DNA of 64,000 nucleotides. Origin: Falciphora oryzae. Its lineage: Eukaryota; Ascomycota; Sordariomycetes; Magnaporthales; Magnaporthaceae. Below the pieces are notes generated by a model, which saw only the letters and a list, made by a program, of their open reading frames with translations, searched no databases and was not told where the DNA came from. Below are positions 20,792 to 31,742 of the stretch, in pieces. The stretch covers positions 402,371 through 466,370 of the forward strand of contig JNVV01000005.1 of assembly GCA_000733355.1 (NCBI GenBank), in the 5' to 3' direction. Both the position numbers and the translations under genes were made by a program. Position 1 is the stretch's first letter, and every line of letters begins with the position of its first letter.

Positions 20792-23700
20792 TTAGATAGT
20801 CTCCCAGCCGCCATTGTTAATGTCTGCCTCAAGCTTCCGAGCGATGAAGCTGGGGATGCCCTGGCTGAGCCAGAGGCTGCGCAGCATCGAGTCGTAGCGC
20901 TTCTGGTTGAGGAAGAGCTGCCGGCCGTGACGCAGGCCCATGTCCATCTCGCCGTACTTGTCGATGAAGGGCGCGGGGCCCCACGAGCCGCCCAGGCCGT
21001 GGAGGTAAAAGACGGAGCACTTGCGGATGTTGATGAACAAGCCGACATTCTTCTGGCATCTGTTGTTCCGCCAAGGAGAATAGGTTAGTAAATCAAAGAC
21101 GTGTGATACAAAAAAAAAAAGGGGGGGGGGAAACACAAGACTACCACTCACTTTCTCATGTGCTGCTGGCAGCCCCCGATGCGCTTGATGCTCACGTTCC
21201 TGCCCTCGCCAGTCCGCTCCTCCTTAAGGCAGCAGATGGCTTGGCTGCAAAAGACCTCGCCGCAGAGCAGGCAGATGGACGCGTCTGACACGTCCTTGCC
21301 CGTCGTGGGGCAGCGGCTGTTTGCGCACTGCTCGATCAGGTGATCAAAGTTCTTGGGCAGGCCCACGAGCTCGAAGATGGCAGGGTGGCTCACGAGCGCG
21401 CTCGAGGGCAGGCTGGGCTTGCGCGGGTGCAGCACGTCGTGCCGGATCCAGCCGTGCACCAGCTGCTGCGTCGCCTGCACCGGCCAGCCGCACCGCTCGC
21501 CTTGGCCGCCGCCCATGACGTCGTCGCCCCGGCCGCCGCCGAGGGCCGCGCACATTTCGTCAAACGAGGGCACTCGCAGCGCCTCGGTCAGCCGGTCCAG
21601 CTCTTCCAGCTCCGGGCTTGGCGACACATGGCTATTGAAGTCGACGCCGAAGCGGACGTAGAGCAGCACGACGCACTTGCGCAGGAACGCCAGCGCGTAC
21701 CGGCGCACAAACGAGTAGTAATCAGCTAGCGAGCTGAAGCCGGGCTGGTCAAAGCCGCGGTTCTCGCCCAGGCTGTCGCGCGCCAAGATGGACACGTCCA
21801 TGATGGAGCCCGAGGCGCCGGCGCGGGTGCGGATCGTCATGTCCAGCTCGACGACGCCGAGACAGAACGAGGCAAAATTGCGCAGAGCCGGGTCGTCCGT
21901 CTGCGGATCCACGAGCGGCGAGATCCAGGCCTGGGTCGGCATGTTGCGGCCCATGTGGTAGACCACCTTTGTGATCTCGGCCAGGTAGCACAGCCTCATC
22001 AGGTGCGCGATCTCCATCTTCTGCATGCGCATGACGCCAAACACGCTCTCGCATAGGAACACGAACGGGTCCATGGCCAGCAGCGGCCGGTAGCTGTCGA
22101 TGGGCCGCCGCGAGTTGTTGGTCTCCTGGCCCAGGTACTGTCCCATGAAGAGCTGGCAGTGCTGCCGCTCGCTGTCCTTGCGGTACTCGCCCTCCAGCCG
22201 GTTCTCGCCCCCGAGCTTCTGCCCGCCCACCGAGATGTACGAGTCCACCGTCTCGGCCAGGATCCGCAGGTGCGTCAATACCTGCTCCGGTATCTTGTCC
22301 AGTAGCGTCAGCCCGTACTCGGTGTCGGTACCCCGCTGTGCGATCTCCACCGCCGAGATGGAGTAGCCGACTGCCCGCGCCAGGACGTCGCTGCCGCCTA
22401 GCTCGATCGAGCTGTCGTTCGACATGTCCGGAATGTGCTCCGACGCTATCTTGTTGGTCTTGAGAGTGTCGCGGAGGCGCCGGTACACTGAGATGAGCTC
22501 CTTCAGCATGTCGCCGCCGGCCTCGGGCGCGGAGCCTGGCCGCCGCGGGGATTCGGCTGCTGTTGCTGCTGCACTTGGCCCAGGGCCAAAGAAGCGAGCG
22601 AGGGCCCCTGAGCCCGGAATCCGGGATGACAGTGACGCCAGGCTGCTGGCCGGCTGCTCCCACGCGTCAACGATCAGCTGGGAAGACTTGTCGGCCACGT
22701 CCTTGAGAAGCACAGTTTGCGTGTAGTTCTTGAACGAGTTCTGGACCTGGTCGTGCGGCCGCATCGCTGCAAGTGCATAGTACGGGCTCGACGACGTCTG
22801 GTCCACGAGGAAGGAGGCGAACGAGCGGGTGGGGTGCAGAGCGCCAGGGTATGAGTCCTCGTGGCCCTTCCAGACGATGGGCAGGAAGGCGTTGCCGAGC
22901 GCTTTACACAGCGGGCACACGAACTCGAGCCGGTCCGTGTTCTCGGGGTGCTGCCGGGCGATCTGGTGCGTGTGGCGGGCGACGGTCGCCTTGAAGTACA
23001 TCTCGAAGCAGGCGTAGTGCATGATGTGGCCGCAGCCCGTCGACACAGGCCCAGACTGGCAATCCCTGGCCGGGAAGCCTTTGCCGATCACCTGGCGCTC
23101 CGCCGTGAACAACTCGCCCGCCGAGTTGACCTTCTGCACCGTCTGGCGGTTCTCGCGCGCGACACCGAACGGTCGGGTGCTTTCGGCTGACCGGTCGAGA
23201 TTCTTGGGTGTATTAAGCGCCTCTCGCACAAAGTCCGGGTCCTGCAGGTCCGTCTGCCGTAGTATTGGGCTCTCGGTGATGAAGGCGAAGGTTCCGTAGA
23301 GCTTGCGCTCGTCTGTGTCCTCCTGGCATAGCAGACAGGTCCCCGTAGGATACCTCCAGAAGTTCTTCTGCTCCTCCTCCATCGGCTGGGGCTCGCCCTC
23401 GTCATCGTCTACATCGCCCCAGTCAATGTCTGCCTGGCTTTCCAGAAAGCTCTGCTGTTGTTGCTGAAACTGGGCCATGACCCGGGCATGTCTATCCTTG
23501 GCCGCCTGCTTCTTCTTCTCACGTTCCTCCTCTGCATTGAGCCCACCTGCCGGAGATGCGGTACTTATCCGGTCAATTGAGATGCCCAGGCGCGTGTACG
23601 CAGCCTCGAAGGACCTCGGCCGCTTCTGGCGCATGCGCTTGAGGATCAGGCTGATCTTGGCATGGCACGCCTTGAGCTCGGGCTTGGTCGACATGAGATC

Positions 23701-26700
23701 CAGCAGCGTTACGATCGTCTTGGCCGACGGCGCATCTGGCATGAAGTTGCTCCGGGCCACCTTGTTCAGGGAATTTTTGACGAAGGAAGAGGCGTGGGCG
23801 GCGGCCTCATCGTCGCTCGCCTTGTCTTCCGAGATGGCGATCAGGATCAGATGCAGGACAACGTGCAGGTACGTCTCGATCCGCGTCAAGGGGACATTGG
23901 GTGTCAGTTTGGTGGCAACGAGGGGATACAGAAGACTGTAGTAGATGACCTGTGTGAACATGCCCGTCGCCGTGAATGCAGCCAGGCCGGCGAAGACGCC
24001 GGAGGAGATGGGTCGCAGCTTAGGCTCGAACACGATGTCGTCGGCCGGCCGGCCGGTCTTGGCGGCCATGGCCTTGCGGTAGGCGTTCTCGGATTCCTCG
24101 CGCTGGTTCTTGCTGTAGTGCGCAATATAGGGGTCGACGTCCTCGAAATAGCGCGGCTTGAGCTCGAATGTGCCGACGTCGGAGTTGCCCTCAGGGAACT
24201 TGAAGTTGGCGATCTCGCTGAGCACGGTGTGGAAGTCCTCCTGCTCCTGGTACTTGTCCGGCAGCTTGTTGCAGATCTCGGAGAAGGAGAGGGGTTTGAA
24301 GCATAGGACATGCGTGATGTCCCGCCGGATAGTCATCAGATTGGGGTTGGGCTCAACCTCTGTGGGGAGCAGCGAGGTGCGGTCACTGAGAATGACGATG
24401 AGGAGGTGCAGCATATCCTCGACGACATCGAGGTGCTGGATGTCGTCCTGAGCCGTCGACTTCTGTTCGAAGATGCCCTTGACCCACTTCTCCATGCTGA
24501 AGCGGTCCACGACCGAGGCGAGCACACGGCCAGGATCACACGTTACCATGGCCGTCTGGAGGAGGAAGATGTCGCGGTGGTGCGAGACATCGCGGTGGCT
24601 GACGCCGCGGTACGTGCCGGCCTGGTGGCGGAGGCTGATGCCGTTCCGCACCCACATGCCGGCCTTCATCTGCGAGAGCCAGGCGCAGACGCGGAGCGGG
24701 TAGTCGAATGCCGCCATGAGGTAGTCCTCGGCCGACATCTCGCGCCTTGGCATGACCTTGCGGCCCATGGAGCGAGGTTCCGCTTTGAGCTCCTGTGCCG
24801 TGAAGCTGAGCAGGGCGCGCAGCTGCTCGATGGGCATCGATTTGGCGCACTCGACCAGCCACGAGAGCGTGTAGTGGAGGGCGTGGTGGAAGCTGATGGG
24901 GTGCTCCTCGACCACAAACTTGACCACGCGGTAGCCGAGGGGCCTGTCGTCCAACTCAAAGTCGGCAAGGATTTTAAATTTGACCTCGTCCTTGATCTCG
25001 GCCTGCGTGAACCGCGCCCGCTCGGCCCCGATGGAGTTGATGATGACCGTCTTGGCAGCGAGGCGGAGGGCCTTGGACAGGTACTGCCAGTCACCATCGC
25101 CAATGTTTCGGAACGACTCGGCAAACTGCCTGCACAGGCGGTTGATCTCACGAGTGACCAAGGATGCGTTGATCCATGTGTCGGTCTCGTACTCGACGTG
25201 CTCACCGACGGCGCGCGTGTTGGGGCAGATGCCCTGGTGCAGCTTGACCAGGTCCAGGAACTGCAAGCGGTAGCGCTCCTCGGTACGCAGGCGCTCCTGC
25301 ACATGCGGCGAGCCGAAGAGATACTTGAGATCCATGAAGAAGTGGTACATTCGCCGATTGGTGACCGAGCCCGTGTCGAAGGCGAGGACGGCGTTGGACG
25401 ACACGTCCCAGGGATGTGCGACCTGGCGCATGGTCAGGAAGGTATAAAGGATGGCCATCAGCGTCGTTAGGAAGTTGCCGCGCTCCACGATCTCGGCCGT
25501 GATGGATGGCGTCGTTAGCATCTGCAGCGAGATATTTATGATGGAGTGGTCTGGCTCGCGGTCGCCAATAAGATACAGCTGTGCCAGCGTCGTGTACAGC
25601 CCCGCGAATCTCAAGCCGAGCACTCTCTTAAATTCGGGAATAGTGACGACCGTCGAGATGTATAGCGCCCGGAGGTCATTGCGCACTTTCTTCCACATGC
25701 GCAGGTCGAAAAGCACCATCCAGTCCAGCCGCACACGCTGAAAGAGGTCCTCGGCAACAGGCAACGTCCCCTGGTCCACGTACGCCTGGGGCACCTCAAG
25801 CCAGTATTTTCCGGGCCTCGGCGGCAGTGTCTTGGCGTTCTGCTTCACGCCCGGTGTCTTGGGTACCTCGATATTGCTTTTGGCATACACGGTCGGCGCG
25901 ATCAGGGGCTCGGCCGTGTCCGAATCTGACGGCGTCACATCACGATTCCTTGCCCGACGTGGAGCCGGCGCAGGAGGGGGCGGCGGTGGCGGTGGTGGGT
26001 AGCTCACCATGGCTGTCTCGTCCTCCCTAACGACGGTGGCGGGCTGTTCAGGTGCGGCGGGTTGCTGTTCCTGCTGCTGCTGCTGTCCCGCCCAATCGTC
26101 CATAGCAACGTCGGCGGTATCTCGAGCGTCGACCATGACGACATCGTCGTCGTCGTCATCCACATCCCCGCCATTGCCGTCGTCCTCGTCTTCGTCGGCA
26201 CCACCTAAGAGGTTCCGACTGCCGGTCATATCTGCATCGTCATCATCCTCATCCTCGCCATCCTCGTCGTCGTCGCCGTCGTCGCCGTCATCGGGCTCGA
26301 CTTGGGCAGCATCAATGAAGCCGCGGGTGAGGCCACCGATGACAGTAACACGCCCGCCTTGCCGGACCGCCTGCATCAGCTGGGCTTCCACGACGCCGCG
26401 GTTACCAGCTACCCAGTTCGCGAACTCCTCCATCTCGCGTTTCTGGTCGATGAGATCCTCGTCGTCGATGCCGTTCTCGCCGACGATGGCGTGGTTTGCA
26501 GGACTGCCCCGGCGCCATGGCTTCAGCATCTCCTCGCATACGACGCGGCGGAGGACCTGAGAGTCCTGACCGACGACGCAGCCCGAGATGTCACACAGCC
26601 ACTCGATCATGGTTCCACACATTTGCTCGCGGAAGGTGTCACGGGAGGAGCGGATGGTCACGGTGACCTTGATCTGCTCGAGGATCTTGGCGATATCAAG

Positions 26701-27582
26701 CAGGTCCGGGATACTTTCCGAGAAGTAGAGGATGGAACGGCCAATGGCGTCGGTCTCGTAGGCGCGTTTTAGGCCCTCGGCCAGGGGCACTCTGCACGCC
26801 CTGGCGACCTGGTCTCTGACGTCGTGCACCGTGTGCTTCTCATCGTTCCACAGCAACACGGCGTATTCGGGAGGGGGGCCGAGATCACCGCCGCCGTAGG
26901 TGGATGAGAGCCGGGACATGCGCTCGTCTAGCTCGATGGACTCGACCGTCTTGGCGGAGCGGAGCTGCTCGGGCGAGCACGAGATGATGTCGCACAGGTA
27001 GTCGAAAACGCGGCCGACGGTCATGCGGATGCTGGCGACCAGGTCGTCGGGCAGGGCGAGCGACTCCTTGCCCTTGCCCTTGAGGCGCTCGTGGTCAAAG
27101 ATGGAGTGAATGGTGCAGAACATGGGCAGCTTCCACGCCTCGGGATCGCCGCAGTCGCAGCAGCCGCTGTTGCCGGGCGAAACGCTTATGCGAACCATGT
27201 GGTTGGTGTGGTCGGTCGAGTCGAAACAGCGGGCGCAGAGCACGCAGGTGTCGTCGGCGCTGCATGTGCGGCAGCTGTATGTGGCCTCGCCGGCGCGGAA
27301 GATGTGGCCGCAGGGCTTGCCGCGGGCGGCCTCGGTGAACTCGGCGCCCTGGACGGCACCCTGGGCCTCGCGGAGCTTGAGGGTGCCGTCGGGACGGGCG
27401 GGGCCGCCCTTGTCGGGGAAGAAGAGGCGCAGGTACTCCTCGCGGCCGCCAGCCATGGACCAGAAGAGAGCGCTCAGGAGGTCGCGGGCGGCCGGGTCCG
27501 AGTACCGGTATTTGTGCATGGCAGGCAGCCCCATCAGGAACTGACAGAGCTGCTGCTCCTGCGACGACATTTGCTCGTCCAT
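20792..27582 (-). CDS. UBR1: E3 ubiquitin-protein ligase Ubr1 (N-recognin)
   Basis: Two exons on the minus strand, 27582-21152 and 21059-20792; the GTGAGT...CAG intron interrupts the end of a Cys-rich region. The product is 2232 residues. The UBR box lies near residues 90-160 (KPCGHIFRAG, CVLCARCFD, CCDCGDPEAW). ClpS-like sequence follows (VLLWNDEKHTVHDV), then an acidic/Pro insert (about 430-570). The RING-type region has CLLCQEDTDERKLYG, GCGHIMHYACFEMYF and FVCPLCKALGN. The C-terminal auto-inhibitory domain ends NVGLFINIRKCSVFYLHG and LEADINNGGWETI. It targets N-degron substrates for proteasomal breakdown with the E2 Rad6. The open frame extends 14 codons further 5' but only to a TTG, so the first ATG (MDEQMSSQEQQ) is taken as start; a small 5' exon cannot be excluded. 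The last exon is easily missed but is needed for the family C-terminus. Confidence 0.96.
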
Positions 27583-29093
27583 CGTGTCGGCCGTGTCTTG
27601 AATCAGATCATCCTTGACGAGCAAGTGTGGTTATGAGGGCGCAAGCGTGCGTGCTGGTGCCGGTGCCGGTGCCGGTGGCTGTCGGAGCGGCCCTGGCCCT
27701 CCTTTATCGGGGCAGGCGGGCAAGCTCTCGTGGGCGGAGAAGTGAGGTCGGCGACTTGGCCTGCAGCGGCGTGGTGTTGCGGGTGGGGAGCCGAAGGGCG
27801 AGCTCGCCGGCGATTTTGGGTATCTTGGTCGAGGCGAAGAAAAATCGACAAGTTTCATGTGCTACACGAAGTTGCGGTTGATAAGGCGCCGTTAAGGCGG
27901 CTTGCTCCAGCTATTATGGGCAATTGTGAAGCTCAAGGCAACAGCGGGGTTCTGGACAGGGCTGCGCAGCTGAGTGGCCGAGATCCCCTCGCTGCCTACG
28001 ACTTCCGACTTCAACTCTGGATCGAATGTGCGTGTGCTATAAGCTCAAGCTCCATGCTCCGCGGAAGCACTGCTCGCGTCAACGGCCGAGGACATGGAGG
28101 AACTGGAATTCGTCGAGTAGCGGTAGCCAACATTCAGTCAATTTTCCCAGCTTTGTGCCTCCTACTCATAACAAATTGAGACCTTAGCACGGCGGACAAA
28201 TAAAATCTGCAGTTCCGACAACGCTGATTGGAACCCCATTACCCGAACTTATCTTGTAGGTCTCCTTTCCCATTTCTCGTATCGTTTCCTATTTCTTGTA
28301 TCGTTTCCTATTTCTTGTATCGTTTCCTATTTCCTGTATCCTGAAGAAATATAACCCAGGGGTATCAACTGGAAGTTTTTGGGTGTTCTAACTACTCCGG
28401 TTGTGCAGTTTATACGGACTGCAGACCTTCATTTGGGGAACGTGCTTAGTGCCTCCAGAAGTCATAGATACATCAGCACCTGGAAAACTGTGCGAGCTGA
28501 CTCTTGACGCCAAGGTGATATGCACATGTGCCCGTACACCCGTCCGCTCTTTCTGACATCGGCCCTTCTCGCACAACGCTCATACGGACCGACCGACTCG
28601 TCTGGCCATTGTCAACTTGGGCCGATTGCCGGTTGCCCGAAATGCACGGCGTCCTCGAGCTAACCTGCTACGTCGTAGTATCTTCGGATTGGCGTCCGCC
28701 TCACCGGCGCCAGCTGCCCCCGAGCCCCGTGACTGACGCCTCCCCCCATGCCATGCCCAGATCCGAACTCGGGGGTACTCAGTGTAGCGACGGTCCCAGT
28801 CCCAGCCCCAAGTTGAATCCGAGTGACATCCTCCTCTTCCCCCGCGCGCCATATTCGCCGCCTCAACCGAGACTCGACGATTATGGGGCCAGTGACCACG
28901 ACGGCTGCCTGGAAGTCAACCTGCACGGACGCTGAGTTGAAGTTGAAAGAAAAAGAGATACTTATTTGACCGTCTAGATGATACCCAGGCTTCTTTCTTT
29001 CTAACCTGTACACGTCGGCTCTGATGTACACTTGCGCAGTTCCACGGCGCACAGCATGGTCTTTTCTTTGTCTTCGGCTCGCGCTCGCCCTGT
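27583..29093. other. intergenic between UBR1 and QCR9
   Basis: The first few hundred bases are the UBR1 promoter and leader (including a GGTGCC repeat near 27656). The middle holds a 19-base tandem repeat, and the last part is downstream of QCR9. Open frames here show no domain. Confidence 0.6.
28279..28335. repeat. 19-base tandem repeat, three copies
   Basis: Unit GTATCGTTTCCTATTTCTT occurs three times head to tail with one mismatch in the last copy, followed by a partial fourth (GTATC). It lies in non-coding sequence. Confidence 0.9.
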
Positions 29094-29634
29094 TCACTCG
29101 TCGTCCTCGGCAGCCTCAACATACTTGTGGCGGATGTCCTTCCATTGGCGCTGTGAAGAAGGAAAAGTTAGGCAACTGCTGCAGTTTCCTGTCGGTCCAG
29201 CGAATGGGAAGGCCTGCTCTTACCCCCCTATTCATGTTGTCCCAGATCCTGTTCATCGTCGAGTCGTAGCCGCTGTTACGCCGCTCCGTCAGTGATTCCG
29301 CGTTCCCAATGGTTGTGCCCGGCCGTCGGTTCGAAGGAGTCGTCCCGGCGGGGATTGATTCAAGGGAATACGCACATGTCCCATGCGAAGGCACCGGCGA
29401 AAACGACGCCGAGCATCACGGCGTTGCGCCTGAACAGAGCACTAGAGAAGGTGACGGCGAGTGTTAGAATAGCGTGTCCGGTCGATAGAGCAGGCGGGGT
29501 CTCGAGGGTTCGACTTGCTTGTAGAGCGAGGAGGCGGCCTGGAGGTGTGTGGTGTCACACTGTCAGTCTGCGGAGCATCCTCTGGGGGAAATTCGGCGAG
29601 CGGCAGCCCGGGCGGCGGCAACAGTACTGACCAT
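29094..29634 (-). CDS. QCR9: cytochrome b-c1 complex subunit 9 (five-exon gene)
   Basis: Assembled from five short exons on the minus strand: 29634-29632 (ATG alone), 29538-29519, 29441-29376, 29272-29224 and 29150-29094, giving 64 residues. The product begins MAASSLYNALFRRNAVML, then has the membrane segment GVVFAGAFAWD, then STMNRIWDNMNRG, and ends RQWKDIRHKYVEAAEDDE, as in Qcr9/UQCR10. This is a small single-pass subunit of respiratory complex III in the inner mitochondrial membrane. All phases close and four introns are GT-AG apart from intron 2, whose donor is GCAAGT (GC-AG class). Exon 1 is only the start codon, followed by GTCAGT. No single exon exceeds 66 bases, so frame-based calling misses the gene. 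It is divergent from PYM. Confidence 0.9.
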
Positions 29635-30250
29635 GGTGGCTGTGGGGTCCAATGGCTCGAGTTTCGCAGGGAAAGACCGTGGGCGGGCGATGGTGTGGTT
29701 TGCGATGCGCGGTGCGGGTTGCTTGGTGGTGGTCGGCAAAAAGCTGGAAATTCAATCTGCTCAGCTTCTATCACGAACCCAACCTGTTCCGATTCGCCGG
29801 CGCACCGGCGGCTTTCGGGTTGTGTGGCTGCTGGGTGTGGCTTCGCGTGGGCCCTGGCCTGTCTGACCGGGGTGTGGTCTGTGTGCCGTAGAGCTTCGCT
29901 CGCGAGTCACCCAATTGTCGGGAGCCCCCACCTACCTTCTCTCGCGCAGCACAACGCAACATTTGAATAGGTGGTGCCTGCTCGAACATCGGGTTCAATC
30001 GACTCGACTCGTTCTGAGGAGATGCTCGCCTCTCTCCGCCAGCTTCTTCTACGCTTCTGAAGTTGTGCTGCAATTTGCTGCGCGGTTCTTTCAACAACTT
30101 TTGCAATGCATGGCCCATGATGAAATAAATACATCTACCGCCTGAACCATACCTCGGTCTGCCCTCCCACGCACCGCACTCGCAGCCTCACACCTACCAT
30201 CTTCAATCCGACAGCAGGGCGGATCAGGACTCTACCATAGCTCCTTCACG
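29635..30250. other. divergent promoter region between QCR9 and PYM
   Basis: About 0.6 kb containing both 5' leaders. No additional gene is recognised. Confidence 0.7.
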
Positions 30251-30868
30251 ATGCCTTCGGAAGCAGTGCCCTCGAACTCCGGCATCGTCACCGACGACAA
30301 CGGCCAGCGCCACATCCCCGAGTCAACACGGGCCGACGGCAGCACCCGCAAGGCCATCAAGATCCGCCCGGGCTACAGGCCCCCGGAGGATGTCGAGCTG
30401 TACAAGAACCGAACTGCCGAGGCCTTCCGCAACCGCGGCAAGAGTGCCGGCATCCCCGGCGCCGAGGGCCTGAAGGACACCAACCCCACTACCGGAGCTT
30501 CGTCCGCCGCCAGCAACAAGAACGCCAAGAGGCGCGAGGCCCGTAAGAAGGCCAAGGCCGCCGAGGACGGATCCGGCACGTCGGCAGCCGCCGGCAAGGA
30601 TGGGGCGGCAGCAGCAGTAGAGGTCCCTGATGCCGCACAATCGCAGGAGGCAAACCCTGAGGTTGAGAAGGAAAAGAAGGTTAGGAACTTGAAAAAGAAA
30701 CTCAAGCAGGCCAGGGAATTGGAGCAGAAGAAGGAGGACGGTGGCTCGCTCCTCCCCGAGCAGATCGCTAAGGTGATCAAGATCAACGAGCTGGTCAGGG
30801 AGCTCCAGGCTCTCGGAATCGACACAGCCGGCGAGACGAAGGATTCGGGTCCGGCCAATGAGGAGTGA
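30251..30868 (+). CDS. PYM1: partner of Y14 and Mago (PYM/WIBG)
   Basis: Single exon, 205 residues. The N-terminal Mago/Y14-binding domain is intact: GIVTDDNGQRHIPESTRADG, then KAIKIRPGYRPPEDVELYKN. The middle is Ala/Lys-rich. The C-terminal helix (KKVRNLKKKLKQARELEQKK, then LLPEQIAKVIKINELVREL) matches the ribosome/eIF2A-like region of the family. PYM removes exon-junction complexes from translated mRNAs in the cytoplasm, which suits an intron-rich genome. The start ATG follows a leader in the region shared with QCR9. Confidence 0.93.
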   Translation: MPSEAVPSNSGIVTDDNGQRHIPESTRADGSTRKAIKIRPGYRPPEDVELYKNRTAEAFRNRGKSAGIPGAEGLKDTNPTTGASSAASNKNAKRREARKKAKAAEDGSGTSAAAGKDGAAAAVEVPDAAQSQEANPEVEKEKKVRNLKKKLKQARELEQKKEDGGSLLPEQIAKVIKINELVRELQALGIDTAGETKDSGPANEE

Positions 30869-31742
30869 ATCATCCACGCCTCCCACGTTTTTCATCAGCC
30901 ATCTTCCCTCTTATCTACCTAGCCTCCCACGTCACACCCAGCGATGGTCACGTTTCGAAGCGGAACGTTGAGTCCCTCCGATTCCTACCAGTCACGTGAT
31001 CGCACACCTGCCGCCCAGGCCGTCCCCTTGGTCAGACGAGCGCCGCCAACTGCCTACTAGCGCTCCTCTGGGAAGGTGGGTGACATGGAAGTGTCGCTGG
31101 AAGCATGCAGGCCTAGCTGCAGGCCTCATACGCCCGAGGATGCCAGCCGACAAGACGGCATGGCACTATGTTTTTTCCACCTACGGAAACGCCGGATCCA
31201 ATCGCGAATCCGCACTGGGGCTTTCACTGGGACCGTCAACGGGGGCACATGCAATATCTATAGAATCAGCCATACACAGCTAGGTCTCATGTTGAGGACG
31301 ACCTCGATCTCCTATACTGAGGGATATCAAATGAAGAGAAGAAGCAAGCCAAGAAAGAGAAAGAAACAAAGGAAAGCACGGAAAAGAATGTGAACAGGCA
31401 GCAGGCCATAGGCTCCGAGCCTCACCAGTCCCGCAACAAGATGGGTGTCGTCCCCCCTGTCCAGCTAGTGCTGTCCGAAAACCCGCCGATGCTGCCAAAC
31501 CATCAGGCCGCCTCCCGCCCCCAACGCCGTTCGCCTACACAACCTCGCCCTGGAGAGAATGTGTCTGTCACTGTGCCACATGCGGGCATTTCCACCAACA
31601 ACTCCGACACCACGCGCCATGTAACCTTTCCCAAGCCCCAGGAAAACCTATGTACGAAAAGCCAATCATAACGTCATTAAGCCAACCCATGATTAACCCA
31701 ACCCCTGAAAGCGAACCTACCCCACCCACACACCGGGCGTCT
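30869..31742. other. convergent spacer, nothing recognised
   Basis: It lies between the 3' ends of PYM (plus) and the aminotransferase (minus). A purine-rich AAG/GAAA stretch at about 31329-31392 gives artificial Lys/Arg-rich frames. No gene is supported. Confidence 0.6.

Noticed and set aside
24310..25470. 386-codon plus-strand open frame
   Set aside because: It is the antisense shadow of the UBR1 coding sequence, whose minus-strand frame carries clear family motifs.
29495..29535. GGTTCGA motif as a possible tRNA B box
   Set aside because: It lies inside a QCR9 intron, without an A box at the right distance or foldable arms.
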